A DNA stretch of 64,000 nt. Source: Chryseobacterium sp. FH2 (GTDB lineage: Bacteria > Bacteroidota > Bacteroidia > Flavobacteriales > Weeksellaceae). The stretch lies in contig NZ_LFNE01000004.1 in assembly GCF_001045455.1 (NCBI RefSeq), positions 1-64,000 on the forward strand. The letters run 5' to 3'. The notes beneath the pieces are model-generated. The model was given only the letters and a program-made list of their open reading frames with translations, did no database searches and was not told where the DNA came from. Positions 19,543 through 29,422 of this stretch are shown here, one piece after another (the stretch's first letter is position 1; each line of letters starts with the position of its first letter). The translations under genes were made by a program, and so were the position numbers.

Positions 19543-19582
19543 AACAATAAAAGACTAACTCTTAAGCTAGTCTTTTATTGTT
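19543..19582. terminator. Bidirectional terminator
   Basis: AACAATAAAAGACTA pairs with TAGTCTTTTATTGTT in a long hairpin. It lies between convergent genes and serves mainly the leftward DUF3078 gene. Confidence 0.75.
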
Positions 19583-19598
19583 ATCATTTAAATTTAAT

Positions 19599-20522
19599 TT
19601 ACTGTTTCATCCAATCCTGATTTTCCTTTTTATCGGAACGTTTTTTACCATTGTCAAAATTATACGCAAAACCAACTCCTAAAGTCTGCTTTAGCTGTGT
19701 TTTTTGAATCTGATTATGATCGTACAGTAAATCCAACGTTATATTAGTTGAAATGAATTTGTTAATTTTCATATTCAAAACACCGCTGTATGAAAGAACA
19801 AGTCTTTCAGGATGCTCTAAATAATTTGAAAATACCGATCCTGTATTGATTAAGCTGATATTATCCATCAGTTTTACTTTATAAATTGCTGTTCCCAAAA
19901 AACCAAACTGGAACAATGAAGAATCGCCGTCATGCTTCAAACCATAAGTTCCGGCGTATTGCAAATCGTCATCCAAAACAAATGTCCATCTTGCATTGGC
20001 AGGACGTAAGGTCATCGTAAAATTATCATTTGGCCGATACGTTACACCTGCTCCCACATTTACATATCCCGGAGCCATAAAATTGGAAAGCTTTGCTGCA
20101 TCAGGATTGTTCCCGTCTTCATAGCCGGCAGCAAATTGCGTCTGCAGACTAGCTCCACCAGAGATATACCAGTTTTTTGCAAATTCACGGCCATAGTTAG
20201 TAGAAAGGTTGATAACATCCTGAGTTTTTCTGGTGCCTATTCCTTTTGTGTTGTTTTGTCCATAACCCAAAATGATGATGTTTTCCCAAAGATCTTTTCC
20301 TTTTTCATAAGTCATATTGTAGTTTACTCCGGCAAGCCATCCAATATTATTGGCCCCGCCCCCTACCCAATTTGAAAAGGCAGCTTGGTTTAGCATTAAT
20401 GTATTCTGTGCTTGAATACTCCAGGCTTTTGTAGTATCTGCAACTGATGCATCAGTCTTTGCCTCTTGTGCAAAAGCAAAACTCCCTAGAAAAAGGGAAG
20501 CTGATAATAAAGTTTTTTTCAT
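19599..20522 (-). CDS. DUF3078 domain outer-membrane protein
   Basis: The 307-residue protein has a signal peptide (SFAFAQ at about 19) and a beta-rich mature part with repeated aromatic strands. The segment LNQAAFSNWVGGGANNIGW near residue 50 is a hallmark of the DUF3078 family of Bacteroidota envelope proteins. The strand pattern suggests a small outer-membrane barrel. Function is unknown. A TAnnTTTG promoter box lies 60 bases upstream. Confidence 0.87.
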   Translation of the reverse strand: MKKTLLSASLFLGSFAFAQEAKTDASVADTTKAWSIQAQNTLMLNQAAFSNWVGGGANNIGWLAGVNYNMTYEKGKDLWENIIILGYGQNNTKGIGTRKTQDVINLSTNYGREFAKNWYISGGASLQTQFAAGYEDGNNPDAAKLSNFMAPGYVNVGAGVTYRPNDNFTMTLRPANARWTFVLDDDLQYAGTYGLKHDGDSSLFQFGFLGTAIYKVKLMDNISLINTGSVFSNYLEHPERLVLSYSGVLNMKINKFISTNITLDLLYDHNQIQKTQLKQTLGVGFAYNFDNGKKRSDKKENQDWMKQ

Positions 20523-20581
20523 AGTTTATTTATTTCAAGATTAAAATTAAAAATAATATTTCATATTGAAATGCAAAATGA

Positions 20582-20589
20582 CAAACTTA
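20582..20589 (-). promoter_or_regulatory. Bacteroidota -7 element for the DUF3078 gene
   Basis: Minus-strand TAAGTTTG fits TAnnTTTG, giving a leader of about 50 bases. Confidence 0.45.
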
Positions 20590-20715
20590 TGTAGAATTAA
20601 AAATTATTTATTCATATATTAGAGATATAATTTGTAGTAATATCTTTATATATTTTAAATAATTTCATAATCCGTAATACCAGTTGTAAAGCGGCGGAAA
20701 CCAATACGTTGAAGA

Positions 20716-21900
20716 TTAATTTAAACTAATTTTTCTGCAGAATAAGAGATGTGCAATTAAGGCTGATAATCCCATCGTTGTACCAACAAAACATACACCT
20801 GCCCATTGTGCCTGTTGCCAGGCGATAGAAGCCGTCCATGTTCCTAATGAACCACCGATGAAGTAAGAAACCATGTAAACGGTGTTCAGTCTATTTACAG
20901 CATTTGATTTGATTAAAAAATAATTGGTTTGATTCATAATGTGGCTGGACTGCACTCCTAAATCAACAAGAATAACTCCGGCAATAAGTCCCCAATATGT
21001 TTCTCCTGCGAAATACGTAAAAGCCCAACTTCCCAAAACGACTAATAAAGAATAAAAAATAATTCTGTTTAAATCTAAATACTTTTGAAGCTGGCCAACT
21101 TTTGCTGCAGCCAAAGCTCCAACTGCTCCTGCCAGTCCGAAACTTCCAACAACAGAAGAACCCGCGTTGAAAGGCGGTTTTTCCATGTGAAAGACTAAAG
21201 TGGTAAACAATGCACACATTGAACCAAATGCCATTGCTCCACGAAAAGAAGCCAATTGCAAAATGGGTTGAGATTTCGCCAGATATGCCACAGAACGCAT
21301 CAGTTCTTTATAAGTTCCTCTAAAATTGGGTTGGATTTCCGGGAGCATTTTATAAACGGCTATCCATACCAAAATCATTATTCCTGCTGCAATTCCGAAC
21401 ATGGCTCTCCAGCCCCACAGTTCACCAACAATTCCTCCAATAAAACGAGATAAAAGAATTCCTAAAAGTAAACCCGACATTACCAATCCTATGTTTCCTG
21501 AACGTTCTTCATCAGACGAAAGTTCGGCTGCGATAGGTACAAAAAGTTGCGGTATTACAGAAGTTGTACCAATCAGTAAACTTGCTGCGTACAACATCCA
21601 CAATTGACTGGCAAATGCCATCCAAAGTAATGAGGCAAAAACTAAGAGCAAATCAATGAGGATTAATTTTTTTCTTAAAAACTTATCTCCTAAGGGAACA
21701 ATTAATAAAAGCCCTGCTGCGTATCCTAACTGTGTAAGTACGGAAATTTTACCTGCTGCACTTTCTGAAATTTTTAAATCATTTGAAATAAGGGCCAATA
21801 AGGGTTGGTTATAATAATTATTTGCTACTACAAGGCCGGAAATAATTGCCATTAACCAAATAACTGTACGGGAAATTCGAGGGGAAGAATCAGGCTGCAT
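20716..21900 (-). CDS. MFS transporter
   Basis: The 394-residue inner-membrane protein has about twelve transmembrane helices. It contains the conserved loop PLGDKFLRKKLI after helix 2, typical of the major facilitator superfamily. The closest match by pattern is the YgaY-like group of drug/sugar exporters (NNYYNQPLLALI near the start). Its substrate is unknown. It stands alone with no obvious terminator. Confidence 0.87.
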   Translation of the reverse strand: MQPDSSPRISRTVIWLMAIISGLVVANNYYNQPLLALISNDLKISESAAGKISVLTQLGYAAGLLLIVPLGDKFLRKKLILIDLLLVFASLLWMAFASQLWMLYAASLLIGTTSVIPQLFVPIAAELSSDEERSGNIGLVMSGLLLGILLSRFIGGIVGELWGWRAMFGIAAGIMILVWIAVYKMLPEIQPNFRGTYKELMRSVAYLAKSQPILQLASFRGAMAFGSMCALFTTLVFHMEKPPFNAGSSVVGSFGLAGAVGALAAAKVGQLQKYLDLNRIIFYSLLVVLGSWAFTYFAGETYWGLIAGVILVDLGVQSSHIMNQTNYFLIKSNAVNRLNTVYMVSYFIGGSLGTWTASIAWQQAQWAGVCFVGTTMGLSALIAHLLFCRKISLN

Positions 21901-22126
21901 GAAAATCTGGAATTAAATTAAGCAGCGAAATTACTATAAAATAAAGCCAATTAATAATATGTTTCATTAAAATTTTATGTAATTGCCATTGATAAAGTAA
22001 GTTTTATTGTAGTTTAATTTTTTAACATTTAAAATATTTCTATTGGTCGGATTTTTGAATGATAACTGTAGATCAGATTATTAATTTGTATAATTTTTTA
22101 AACCAAATTACTTAAAATATATTATT

Positions 22127-22636
22127 ATGTCAACACAAAATCTTACCCATCAGGAAGCAATTAAAAAAATCAAAGAACTGTCGGAAAGCGCGAGAATCTG
22201 TATGTTTTGTACAGAATTGGGAAATGTGCCTGTCAATTCCCGGCCAATGACACTGCAGGAAACTGATGACAGCGGGAACCTTTGGTTTATCAGCAGCGAT
22301 ATCAGCAACAAAAATTTTGAAATAAAAGAGGATCGCAGAGTCCAGCTTTTTTTTATGAACAACAGTGATTCTCAATATCTTTCTGTATATGGAAATGCGT
22401 CTGTTTACAAGGATAAAACTACTATTGAGGATAAATGGTCGCCATTGGCAAAAGCATGGTTTGAAGAGGGTAAGGATGATCCTAAAGTTTCTATTATTCG
22501 GGTAGAGCCGGAAGAAACCTATTATTGGGACACAAAAGCAGGAAAACTGGTAAGTTTATTCAGTTTTGTAGCTTCTGCAATTACAGGAATTAAGACCAAT
22601 AATTCTGACGGTGTGGAAGGAAATGCTATAGTTTAG
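22127..22636 (+). CDS. Pyridoxamine 5'-phosphate oxidase-like general stress protein
   Basis: The 169-residue protein has the split-barrel FMN-binding fold of the general stress protein 26 group. It shows ICMFCTELGNVPVNSRPM, NLWFISSDISNKNFEI and VQLFFMNNSDSQYLSVYGNA in order. The family binds FMN or FAD, but the reaction is usually unknown. The C-terminal TYYWDTKAGKLVSLFSF is typical of the group. It appears monocistronic, with a terminator at 22667. Confidence 0.87.
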   Translation: MSTQNLTHQEAIKKIKELSESARICMFCTELGNVPVNSRPMTLQETDDSGNLWFISSDISNKNFEIKEDRRVQLFFMNNSDSQYLSVYGNASVYKDKTTIEDKWSPLAKAWFEEGKDDPKVSIIRVEPEETYYWDTKAGKLVSLFSFVASAITGIKTNNSDGVEGNAIV

Positions 22637-22666
22637 CAAATTCGGTTATGATTGATTTATAAAGAT

Positions 22667-22694
22667 AAAGCCACCTCATATTGAGATGGCTTTT
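22667..22694. terminator. Bidirectional terminator
   Basis: AAAGCCACCTCA pairs with TGAGATGGCTTT, apart from one mismatch, between convergent genes. Confidence 0.75.
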
Positions 22695-22723
22695 CAATTT
22701 AAATCTAATCTTGAATGATTGCT

Positions 22724-23548
22724 TTACTTCGTATACTTTTGTTTTAAAATTGTTATTTCGTTAGGTCCAATCCCCATTTCAACCTGAAAAAAGTTTTCAA
22801 TATTTCCATATTTTTTATCAATGGCTGTGAAAAAATTTCTTATTAATTCTGGTCTTAATTCCATTTGCTGTTTGATTTCGGTTTCGCTCATTCCTGCCAT
22901 TTTAGATAATCCTGAATACATGTTTTTCATTGTGGGATTTTTAGCTAGATAAAAGTTAGATGCGATATAGTCGTTTTCGATTACATCCTGCGGGACTCCT
23001 AAAATCTTTAGAAATAATGCCGAAGCCATTCCCGTTCTGTCACGCCCTCCTGTACAGTGGAATAAAAGAGCCTCATCAGGTTTCAGGGTTAATAGTTGAA
23101 CAAATAGTGCTCTGTATCTTTCACCAAAGTAAGGTAGCCCGCCTTCACCGTACATATCAAAAAGAAAGTTTTTATCCTTTAAAAATTTAGCCATATCCTG
23201 AGCAGTCGGTAGATTATTGCTTCCGGCCGGGCAAAGAAGATAATTCGTATTTTGAGGCAGTTTATCCGGAGCTTGTTTTGCTTCTTCAATACCTCTGAAA
23301 TCTACAACGGTAGCTATTTTTCTATCTTTAAATGTTTTTAAATCTTTATCAGATAATTTATCAATCGCATCACTTCTGAAGACTTTGCCTAAAACCACTT
23401 CTTTTCCATCAGTAGTTTTGTAACCTCCTGTATCTCTGAAGTTGTATGCGCCTTCCATTTTTACAACACGGCGAAGACTGTCTTTGATTTGTGCGTGTGA
23501 ATTTGTTCCAAAAGCAATAATTGCTGCTGTTAATAGTATTTTTTTCAT
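22724..23548 (-). CDS. Exported tyrosine-protein phosphatase
   Basis: The 274-residue protein has a signal peptide (first ~20 residues, ending SHAQ) and a cysteine-based phosphatase domain of the Y_phosphatase3 family. The P-loop is HCTGGRDRTG with nucleophile Cys165 and Arg171. NFRDTGGY near residue 36 is the family N-terminal signature, and the acid Asp is likely in VVDFRG. Members hydrolyse phosphotyrosine, phosphoinositides or other phosphoesters. It sits 12 bp after a TonB receptor gene, so the pair may capture and dephosphorylate an external phosphorylated compound; this is inference. Confidence 0.88.
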   Translation of the reverse strand: MKKILLTAAIIAFGTNSHAQIKDSLRRVVKMEGAYNFRDTGGYKTTDGKEVVLGKVFRSDAIDKLSDKDLKTFKDRKIATVVDFRGIEEAKQAPDKLPQNTNYLLCPAGSNNLPTAQDMAKFLKDKNFLFDMYGEGGLPYFGERYRALFVQLLTLKPDEALLFHCTGGRDRTGMASALFLKILGVPQDVIENDYIASNFYLAKNPTMKNMYSGLSKMAGMSETEIKQQMELRPELIRNFFTAIDKKYGNIENFFQVEMGIGPNEITILKQKYTK

Positions 23549-23560
23549 GTATAAATTAAT

Positions 23561-26446
23561 TTAAAATATTTGCCAACGAACCCCCAACTGGCCTCTGCTT
23601 CCGTACCATTCGTTAGAAGTGATTCTCTTTTTATTGTCACCCATATAAAGTCTCAGACTTTCGTTGCTTAAATTATTTAATTCAACAAAGACCTTAACTT
23701 TTCTGCTGATATCGTAGCTTGCAGAGAAGTCGACAGTAAAGTTTTTATCTGACCAGATGTAATAGTTCGGTCCAAGATTCTGATTGATAGTTTCTACGGA
23801 TTTGCCCCTGTAATTTCCTGCCAAACGTATCATGATTTTGTTTCCTTCATAATAAAGAATAGCATTGAATAGATTTTTAGATTGATTGGGAAGTGTAGTT
23901 TTGTCAAAAGACTGAGCCCCGTTTACCGTTCTCGGAACTTCTACGTTTGAATTGATAAAAGTATAATTAAACTCAACTCCAAAACCATTCCAGAAGCCGG
24001 GCAAAAAGTCAAGACGCTTATTAATTCCCACTTCAAGACCGATGAGATTTGCATCCTGAAGATTTTTCGGCTGAGTTACCATATAATCTGTACCTCCTAT
24101 ATTCATTAAAGATGCATCTGTGAATACTATATCTGAAATTTTCTTATAAAAAACACCTCCTGAGAGAATCCCGATATTATTGAAATAATATTCTCCCATT
24201 ACATCAAAATTGTGACTGAACGTGGGCTTCAAATCAGGATTTCCCCGGTTAATTTTAAATGGGCTTGACGTATTGTCAATACTGGAGCCGGGTGACATAT
24301 CTCCAAAATTTGGTCTGATAAATGAGCGTGTGTAGGCCAATCTCAAGCTTGCTTTTGATGAAAAATTATAACGTAGGTGCAGCATCGGAAGAAAAGCATT
24401 GTAGTTGCTTTCTACAATGGATGGAGATATTACTGATGAGGTTCCTTCTTTTATCGATTTTGCTCCGTTTAAAGTTAATCTTGTTGTTTCATTTCTGAAA
24501 CCTCCTACGATTTTAAATTTATCACTTGCCTTAATTTCTGCCATTGCATACGTTGCAAAGACGGATTCTTCGCCTGTGTAAACGCTTGTTGCATTAGAAT
24601 CGGCGCTTGAAAAATCCTGAAAACCATTTTGCTGTAAAAACTCAGGCGAAAACATCTGGAAAAGCTGTTCTTTTGTAGGGGGATTCATAATGTATTGATC
24701 ATAATTTCCATTCATTCCGCTTAAAAATCCGGTTCCTTTTGGCGGTTCTGAGGTTGATAATTGGGAAAGACTTAATAATGAAGAAGTGGTCGGAACAAAA
24801 ACAGCATTATATCCATAGGTGCTATTTCTATCTTTTTCACGATATTTTGCACCGGCTTTTAAAGTAATATTTGAATTAATATCATATTTTAAATTAACTC
24901 TCGCAATTTTATCTCTTTCATTGTTGTCTAATTTTGAGATGACTAATTGAGAAAGCAATAGTTTATCGGCGCTCATTACTTCATTCGGGTTGGCGGTATC
25001 AGAGCTGTAATCCATATACTCGCCTCCTATTCCGTTTGGAGAATCAAATCCCCAATAACGTTTTCCGTCACTCGAAAGATTATTAAACCCACCGGTAATT
25101 TTTTGTCTGAAAGTAGAAATAGGAAGCCCTTTTATATCGTTTGCAGGCGGTGTGTCAAGGAAATATTTTGCCTGATAATCACTTAGCATCCAATCGATAT
25201 TTAATTTTGATGAAATGCTGTGTTCACCACCCAATTCCATTCCATACAGTTCAGTCTGGTAATGAGAATACCTGAAATTGTACTGATATCGGGTATTGGT
25301 GTAATCTACATAAGACTCATAAACAGGTCGGATATCATCAAATTTGTTAAACATTCCTCTGAAATAAAATTTGTTACTGGCATTTAATTTATATTCCAGA
25401 CCACCGTTCAGACCTATCGTTCTTCTTGTTCCCATATATCTTTTCATCATCACAGAATTGATAGATTTTCTTTGGATATCATTATCTGCGCCTGTATTAT
25501 AAGTCACATCAAATGAATCTGCGCCCCATTGTCTGTCCCAAATAGCTCCCGACAAGATAACGCCTAGCTTATTATTAAAAAATCTGTCTCCGTAAACAAT
25601 TGAGCCATTATAAGTTGCGTTATGTGAAAAAGTATTATAACCTCCTGCTCCGCTTACGCTTAAAGTTTTCTTTGCGGGAGCTGTTCTTGTGATAAAATTA
25701 ATACTTCCGCCAATCGCATCACCGTCCATATCGGGGGTAACAGCTTTTGAAACCTGCACAAACTGGATTAATTCCGAAGGAACAACATCCAAAACGAAAG
25801 ATCTGTTTCCTAAAACATTCGCACTTGGCAGCCTGTTTCCATTGAATAAAGCCGATGTCCACGCAAAAGGAGTTCCTCTCACTGTTGCTTGATCTGCCTC
25901 ACCGTGATATCTAGCAACAGCAACTCCCTGAACTCTTTGTACGGCTTCAGCGGCATTCCTATCCGGAAGCTTTCCGATAGCATCTGCTGCGATTACTTCC
26001 ATGATAGCGTTGTTATTCTTTTTGATTTCGTAAGCTTTTGCCTGTGTCAAAGCATTGGGTCTGGAAATCACAACTTCCTGAATATTGCTTACTTTATCCT
26101 TGTTTTTTTTGTCTTCCGGCGTTATCGTGATGTAGCCAAGGTCATTAGTCCCTTCTTTAATGGTAACAGGAAAAATTTTCGTTTCATAGCCAATATATTC
26201 AACTTTTAGGTTGATTTCTCCCAATTTTGGCGAAAGTAAATTAAAATCTCCGTCTAAAGTCGAAACTGATTTAGAATCGGAATCTATTACTGAAATATTA
26301 GCTCCGGGAAGCGCTCCGTTTGTTTTCCCGACAACAGTTCCTTTGATGGTCTGTGCGTGAATGGTTCCGAAAGAAGCCATCAGGAAAAACGCAGATATCT
26401 GGATGATTCCCGACTTGCTTTTTGAAAAACCAATAGAATTGTTCAT
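23561..26446 (-). CDS. TonB-dependent outer-membrane receptor
   Basis: The 961-residue protein has a signal peptide ending in GTIHAQ, a carboxypeptidase-like domain (about 32-110) and a plug with PDRNAAEAVQRVQGVAVAR. SVTPDMDGDAIGGSINF-like residues follow near 240-255, then a barrel ending in LGVRWQIF. The plug motifs resemble the Xanthomonas/Caulobacter-type receptor subfamily, which often imports carbohydrates or other large nutrients. It is co-oriented with a secreted phosphatase gene 12 bp downstream and divergent from a membrane AraC regulator that probably controls it. Confidence 0.9.
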   Translation of the reverse strand: MNNSIGFSKSKSGIIQISAFFLMASFGTIHAQTIKGTVVGKTNGALPGANISVIDSDSKSVSTLDGDFNLLSPKLGEINLKVEYIGYETKIFPVTIKEGTNDLGYITITPEDKKNKDKVSNIQEVVISRPNALTQAKAYEIKKNNNAIMEVIAADAIGKLPDRNAAEAVQRVQGVAVARYHGEADQATVRGTPFAWTSALFNGNRLPSANVLGNRSFVLDVVPSELIQFVQVSKAVTPDMDGDAIGGSINFITRTAPAKKTLSVSGAGGYNTFSHNATYNGSIVYGDRFFNNKLGVILSGAIWDRQWGADSFDVTYNTGADNDIQRKSINSVMMKRYMGTRRTIGLNGGLEYKLNASNKFYFRGMFNKFDDIRPVYESYVDYTNTRYQYNFRYSHYQTELYGMELGGEHSISSKLNIDWMLSDYQAKYFLDTPPANDIKGLPISTFRQKITGGFNNLSSDGKRYWGFDSPNGIGGEYMDYSSDTANPNEVMSADKLLLSQLVISKLDNNERDKIARVNLKYDINSNITLKAGAKYREKDRNSTYGYNAVFVPTTSSLLSLSQLSTSEPPKGTGFLSGMNGNYDQYIMNPPTKEQLFQMFSPEFLQQNGFQDFSSADSNATSVYTGEESVFATYAMAEIKASDKFKIVGGFRNETTRLTLNGAKSIKEGTSSVISPSIVESNYNAFLPMLHLRYNFSSKASLRLAYTRSFIRPNFGDMSPGSSIDNTSSPFKINRGNPDLKPTFSHNFDVMGEYYFNNIGILSGGVFYKKISDIVFTDASLMNIGGTDYMVTQPKNLQDANLIGLEVGINKRLDFLPGFWNGFGVEFNYTFINSNVEVPRTVNGAQSFDKTTLPNQSKNLFNAILYYEGNKIMIRLAGNYRGKSVETINQNLGPNYYIWSDKNFTVDFSASYDISRKVKVFVELNNLSNESLRLYMGDNKKRITSNEWYGSRGQLGVRWQIF

Positions 26447-26705
26447 AGGATTTTTTTGTTGGCAAAATTGAACGAATCAAAACCATCTTTCGTCCAAGAG
26501 AAAAAACCATATCACAAAACGTCTCACTCGTTGGTTTAGTACTTTTAAAATACTGAAATTGAGATGTTTATATTAATTTAACAGATTGTTATTTATTTAT
26601 GAACTGAATATTAAGCATTCAAATGAAATTTTTAATAGATATATAATAATATTTTGAATGGTAAAATGAAGTTTTTATATTTATTTTGTGTAAACCTAAG
26701 GAAGA

Positions 26706-27857
26706 ATGCAATATATCGTTATTATCGGAGCTTTTCAGGCACTTGTAGCGCTTTGGCTATTGCAGGTAAAAGAGAAAAAAGCGGGTTCCAGCTATCTTTT
26801 TATCTTTCTGCTTTCTGCAATTGCTGTACATCTAATCATCAAATTTGTGATTTTCAATTTTATTCCGGATGAAAGTATCAGGCAGCAGATGAATACTTTT
26901 ATTGGGGCGTGTTATGGACCCTTGATTTATTTATACGCTTTAAGCAAAACAAAAAAAGAATTTTCTGTTACCTCAAAATGGTATGTTTTTTTGCCGCTTT
27001 TTGTTCTGATGATAGGATATTTAACGGTTTCTTGTGTTTTTTTCGTACTGAATCATGTTGATCAAAAATTGCTTGATTTATATAATGAGTTCAGTCTGAT
27101 TATTCTTTTTGCGGTTAATTCATATTATCCGTTGAAAGCAGTTTTAATTATTAATAAAAATAAGAATTTGGAAAAGGTTGAATATGACGTAATTTCACGA
27201 ATTTCCTACTGTATTCTTTTAATGGAATCGGGTGTGATTGCTTCCAAAATATTATTATACTTTTCTCCTGAAGAAGCTCAGATTATTAATATTTCGATAA
27301 GAAGTATTGCTTACTTTTTGTTGCTTGTTATTTGTCTTTTGATAGTAAGAAAAAGCCTTAAAACAGAAATTGAAAGTTTAGAAGAGGTAAATTCAAATGA
27401 TAGTCTGAAAATTATCATTAATAAAGATAATCCAGCTTTAAATACCATTGATTACGAAGTAAAATTTAATGAATTATGGCAAAAAATGGACGAGTCTGTG
27501 AAAGTTCAGGAGTTGTTCAGGGATTGTGATCTGACATTGGATCAACTGGCTTTAAAAACAGAAATCAACAAATACCAAATCAGTGAAATGTTAAATGGTT
27601 ATAAGCATAAACCCTTTTACCGCTATATCAATGAATATCGTATTGAATATTTTAAAATAATGGTAAAAAAAGCCATTGAAAAAGACGAAAGTATTAATTT
27701 TTTATCCTTTGCTTATGAAGCTGGTTTTAAATCGAAATCTTCTTTTAACCGTTATTTTAAAGAAATTATTGGTAAAACCCCGTCAGAATATTATAAAAGT
27801 TTGATCAAAGAAAAGACTTTTAGGAGTATTTCTGAACAAAAATTTGGATTAAGCTAA
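26706..27857 (+). CDS. Membrane-anchored AraC family regulator
   Basis: The 383-residue protein has an N-terminal membrane domain of about seven helices (residues 1-225) and a C-terminal AraC DNA-binding domain (about 270-370). LTLDQLALKTEINKYQISEML is the first HTH, and FLSFAYEAGFKSKSSFNRYFKEIIGKTP contains the second. This architecture, common in Bacteroidota, senses a membrane or periplasmic signal and acts directly on DNA. The divergent receptor-phosphatase operon is its likely target. The start at 26706 is the first in-frame ATG. Confidence 0.88.
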   Translation: MQYIVIIGAFQALVALWLLQVKEKKAGSSYLFIFLLSAIAVHLIIKFVIFNFIPDESIRQQMNTFIGACYGPLIYLYALSKTKKEFSVTSKWYVFLPLFVLMIGYLTVSCVFFVLNHVDQKLLDLYNEFSLIILFAVNSYYPLKAVLIINKNKNLEKVEYDVISRISYCILLMESGVIASKILLYFSPEEAQIINISIRSIAYFLLLVICLLIVRKSLKTEIESLEEVNSNDSLKIIINKDNPALNTIDYEVKFNELWQKMDESVKVQELFRDCDLTLDQLALKTEINKYQISEMLNGYKHKPFYRYINEYRIEYFKIMVKKAIEKDESINFLSFAYEAGFKSKSSFNRYFKEIIGKTPSEYYKSLIKEKTFRSISEQKFGLS

Positions 27858-27962
27858 GAATTGTAGCAGGATTTTTCTCAATTAATTATTTCTTTTCGTT
27901 TTTTATAATAATGGCAAATATTAAAAATTCAACAAACGAATAGACATTTTCTTAAAAAATGA

Positions 27963-28709
27963 TTATCCGTTAACGATTAATCCTCCGTTTGGATGAAGAA
28001 CCTGTCCTGTTATCTGAGCCGAATCCTCGCTTGCAAGAAATAAAAAGCTTGTTGCAATTTCTTCCGGAATTGCGTTTCTTTCAAACGGAGGTTTGTTTGG
28101 ATCTTCTTTTTCGTCTCCAAAAGTTTTTTCTGTAAGCGGTGTTGCTACAGGGCCCGGCGAAACGGCGTTTACTCGAATTCCTTTAGATTTTGCCTGGAGG
28201 GCAAGCGATCGGGTGAAGGAAACAATTGCACCTTTTGTGGCTGAATAATCCAACAATTCGGGATGTCCCTGATAAGCAACCGCAGATGTTGTATTGATTA
28301 TACTACCACCCTCTTTTAAATAAGGAAAAACAACTTTTGTCAACAAAATCATTCCTATAATATTAGAATCGAATGTTTTTCGGATATTTTTTTCTTCTAA
28401 ATTTTCAATATTATCCGATGGAAACTGTGTTCCCGCATTATTTATTAAGACATCTATTTTGCCAAATTCATCAACTACTTTTTTAGCGGTAGCTTCACAG
28501 AACTCATGATCATTAATATCTCCAGCAAAAATAATACACTTTCTTCCCAATAATAATATTTCATTTTTTGTTTTTTCTGCACTTTTATCATCTTTATGAT
28601 AGATGATGGCAATATCGGCTCCTTCCCGAGCAAAAAGTAAAGCTGTGGCTTTGCCTATTCCACTGTCAGCTCCGGTAATTAATACAGACTTATTGATCAA
28701 TTTTCTCAT
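27963..28709 (-). CDS. Short-chain dehydrogenase/reductase
   Basis: The 248-residue protein has the Rossmann motif GADSGIG at 13-19, NNAG at 90-93, catalytic Ser142, and YSATK with Tyr155 and Lys159. It ends with the family's GQVLHPNGGLIV. It is a classical SDR, resembling the YhdF/glucose dehydrogenase-like group, so it acts on a sugar, polyol or other alcohol using NAD(P). Its start overlaps the stop of the upstream CinA-like gene by 4 bp (ATGA), so the two are translationally coupled. Confidence 0.88.
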   Translation of the reverse strand: MRKLINKSVLITGADSGIGKATALLFAREGADIAIIYHKDDKSAEKTKNEILLLGRKCIIFAGDINDHEFCEATAKKVVDEFGKIDVLINNAGTQFPSDNIENLEEKNIRKTFDSNIIGMILLTKVVFPYLKEGGSIINTTSAVAYQGHPELLDYSATKGAIVSFTRSLALQAKSKGIRVNAVSPGPVATPLTEKTFGDEKEDPNKPPFERNAIPEEIATSFLFLASEDSAQITGQVLHPNGGLIVNG

Positions 28710-29215
28710 GCAAAACTATTTAGTAATAAAAGGTTATTGATTTCACTTTTAAAGCATCCCAGAATGAATTCTGTATAATAAAGCTGGGCATTCAGAGCCT
28801 GAGTTTTAGGATGCAGCTCTAATTTTTTGGTGAGAATAATTTCGCCTTTATATGAAAAAGAAAAATAGGCAAAAACTTTATATGAAGAATTTCTTATAGG
28901 TGTACAATAGCCGGTTGTGGCAATAGACCAATCTGTTTCAAACATTTTTGCAACATTCAGAGCCATTGTTTCCGCGATGTTTTCTGATACGCAGTCACAT
29001 TCCTGAGCTTCTGTTTTGTTAACTTTTAATAACCTTGTTTTTTCGGGTAAAGAATAGGTTGTAATTCCTCCTTTGTAAAATAATGAAGCATTTGGCATTT
29101 GTGAAAATGCTAATTGAAGTAATCCTGATGTAACACTTTCTGCTACTGAGATTGTCTCGCCTGTTGTTATTAATGATCGGCTTATGTAATCAAGTAAATT
29201 TTTCTGAAATTCCAT
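28706..29215 (-). CDS. CinA C-terminal-domain protein with a divergent active site
   Basis: The 169-residue protein corresponds to the amidohydrolase domain of CinA/PncC, which deamidates nicotinamide mononucleotide. The catalytic segment AESCTGG appears as AESVTSG, so Ser27 is kept but Cys and one Gly are replaced. The usual SGIAGP loop reads TTGYCTP. NMN deamidase activity is therefore uncertain. I chose the Met before EFQKNLL; an ATG 9 bases upstream would add three residues. It is coupled to the SDR gene by a 4-bp overlap, and no link between the two functions is known to me. Confidence 0.8.
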   Translation of the reverse strand: MEFQKNLLDYISRSLITTGETISVAESVTSGLLQLAFSQMPNASLFYKGGITTYSLPEKTRLLKVNKTEAQECDCVSENIAETMALNVAKMFETDWSIATTGYCTPIRNSSYKVFAYFSFSYKGEIILTKKLELHPKTQALNAQLYYTEFILGCFKSEINNLLLLNSFA

Positions 29216-29403
29216 GATAATCAATATTTGTATGGTGTGAAGTGGTTATAATTTCTGACTCAGGATTTCTCCCTTTTAATCTAAACCTTGGCAAATTTCA
29301 TCAACACTACTTTCAACTTAGGAAAGAATTATGATATATGTCTCAAAATTCAGATTTAAATCAATTCTTATCTTAAATTTCGGAAATAACATGCAGATTA
29401 TTT

Positions 29404-29419
29404 TATGATTCAGATCATA
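29404..29419. promoter_or_regulatory. FNR-like palindromic site
   Basis: TATGAT-TCAG-ATCATA is a perfect 16-base dyad with the GAT-N4-ATC core of FNR-type sites. It lies just after the Crp/Fnr gene and about 190 bp upstream of the CinA/SDR operon. A second copy with the same half-sites occurs at 30607. Confidence 0.5.
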
Positions 29420-29422
29420 GTA

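Noticed and set aside
26298..26510. Leftward frame around the TonB receptor start
   Set aside because: It overlaps the receptor signal peptide region in another frame.
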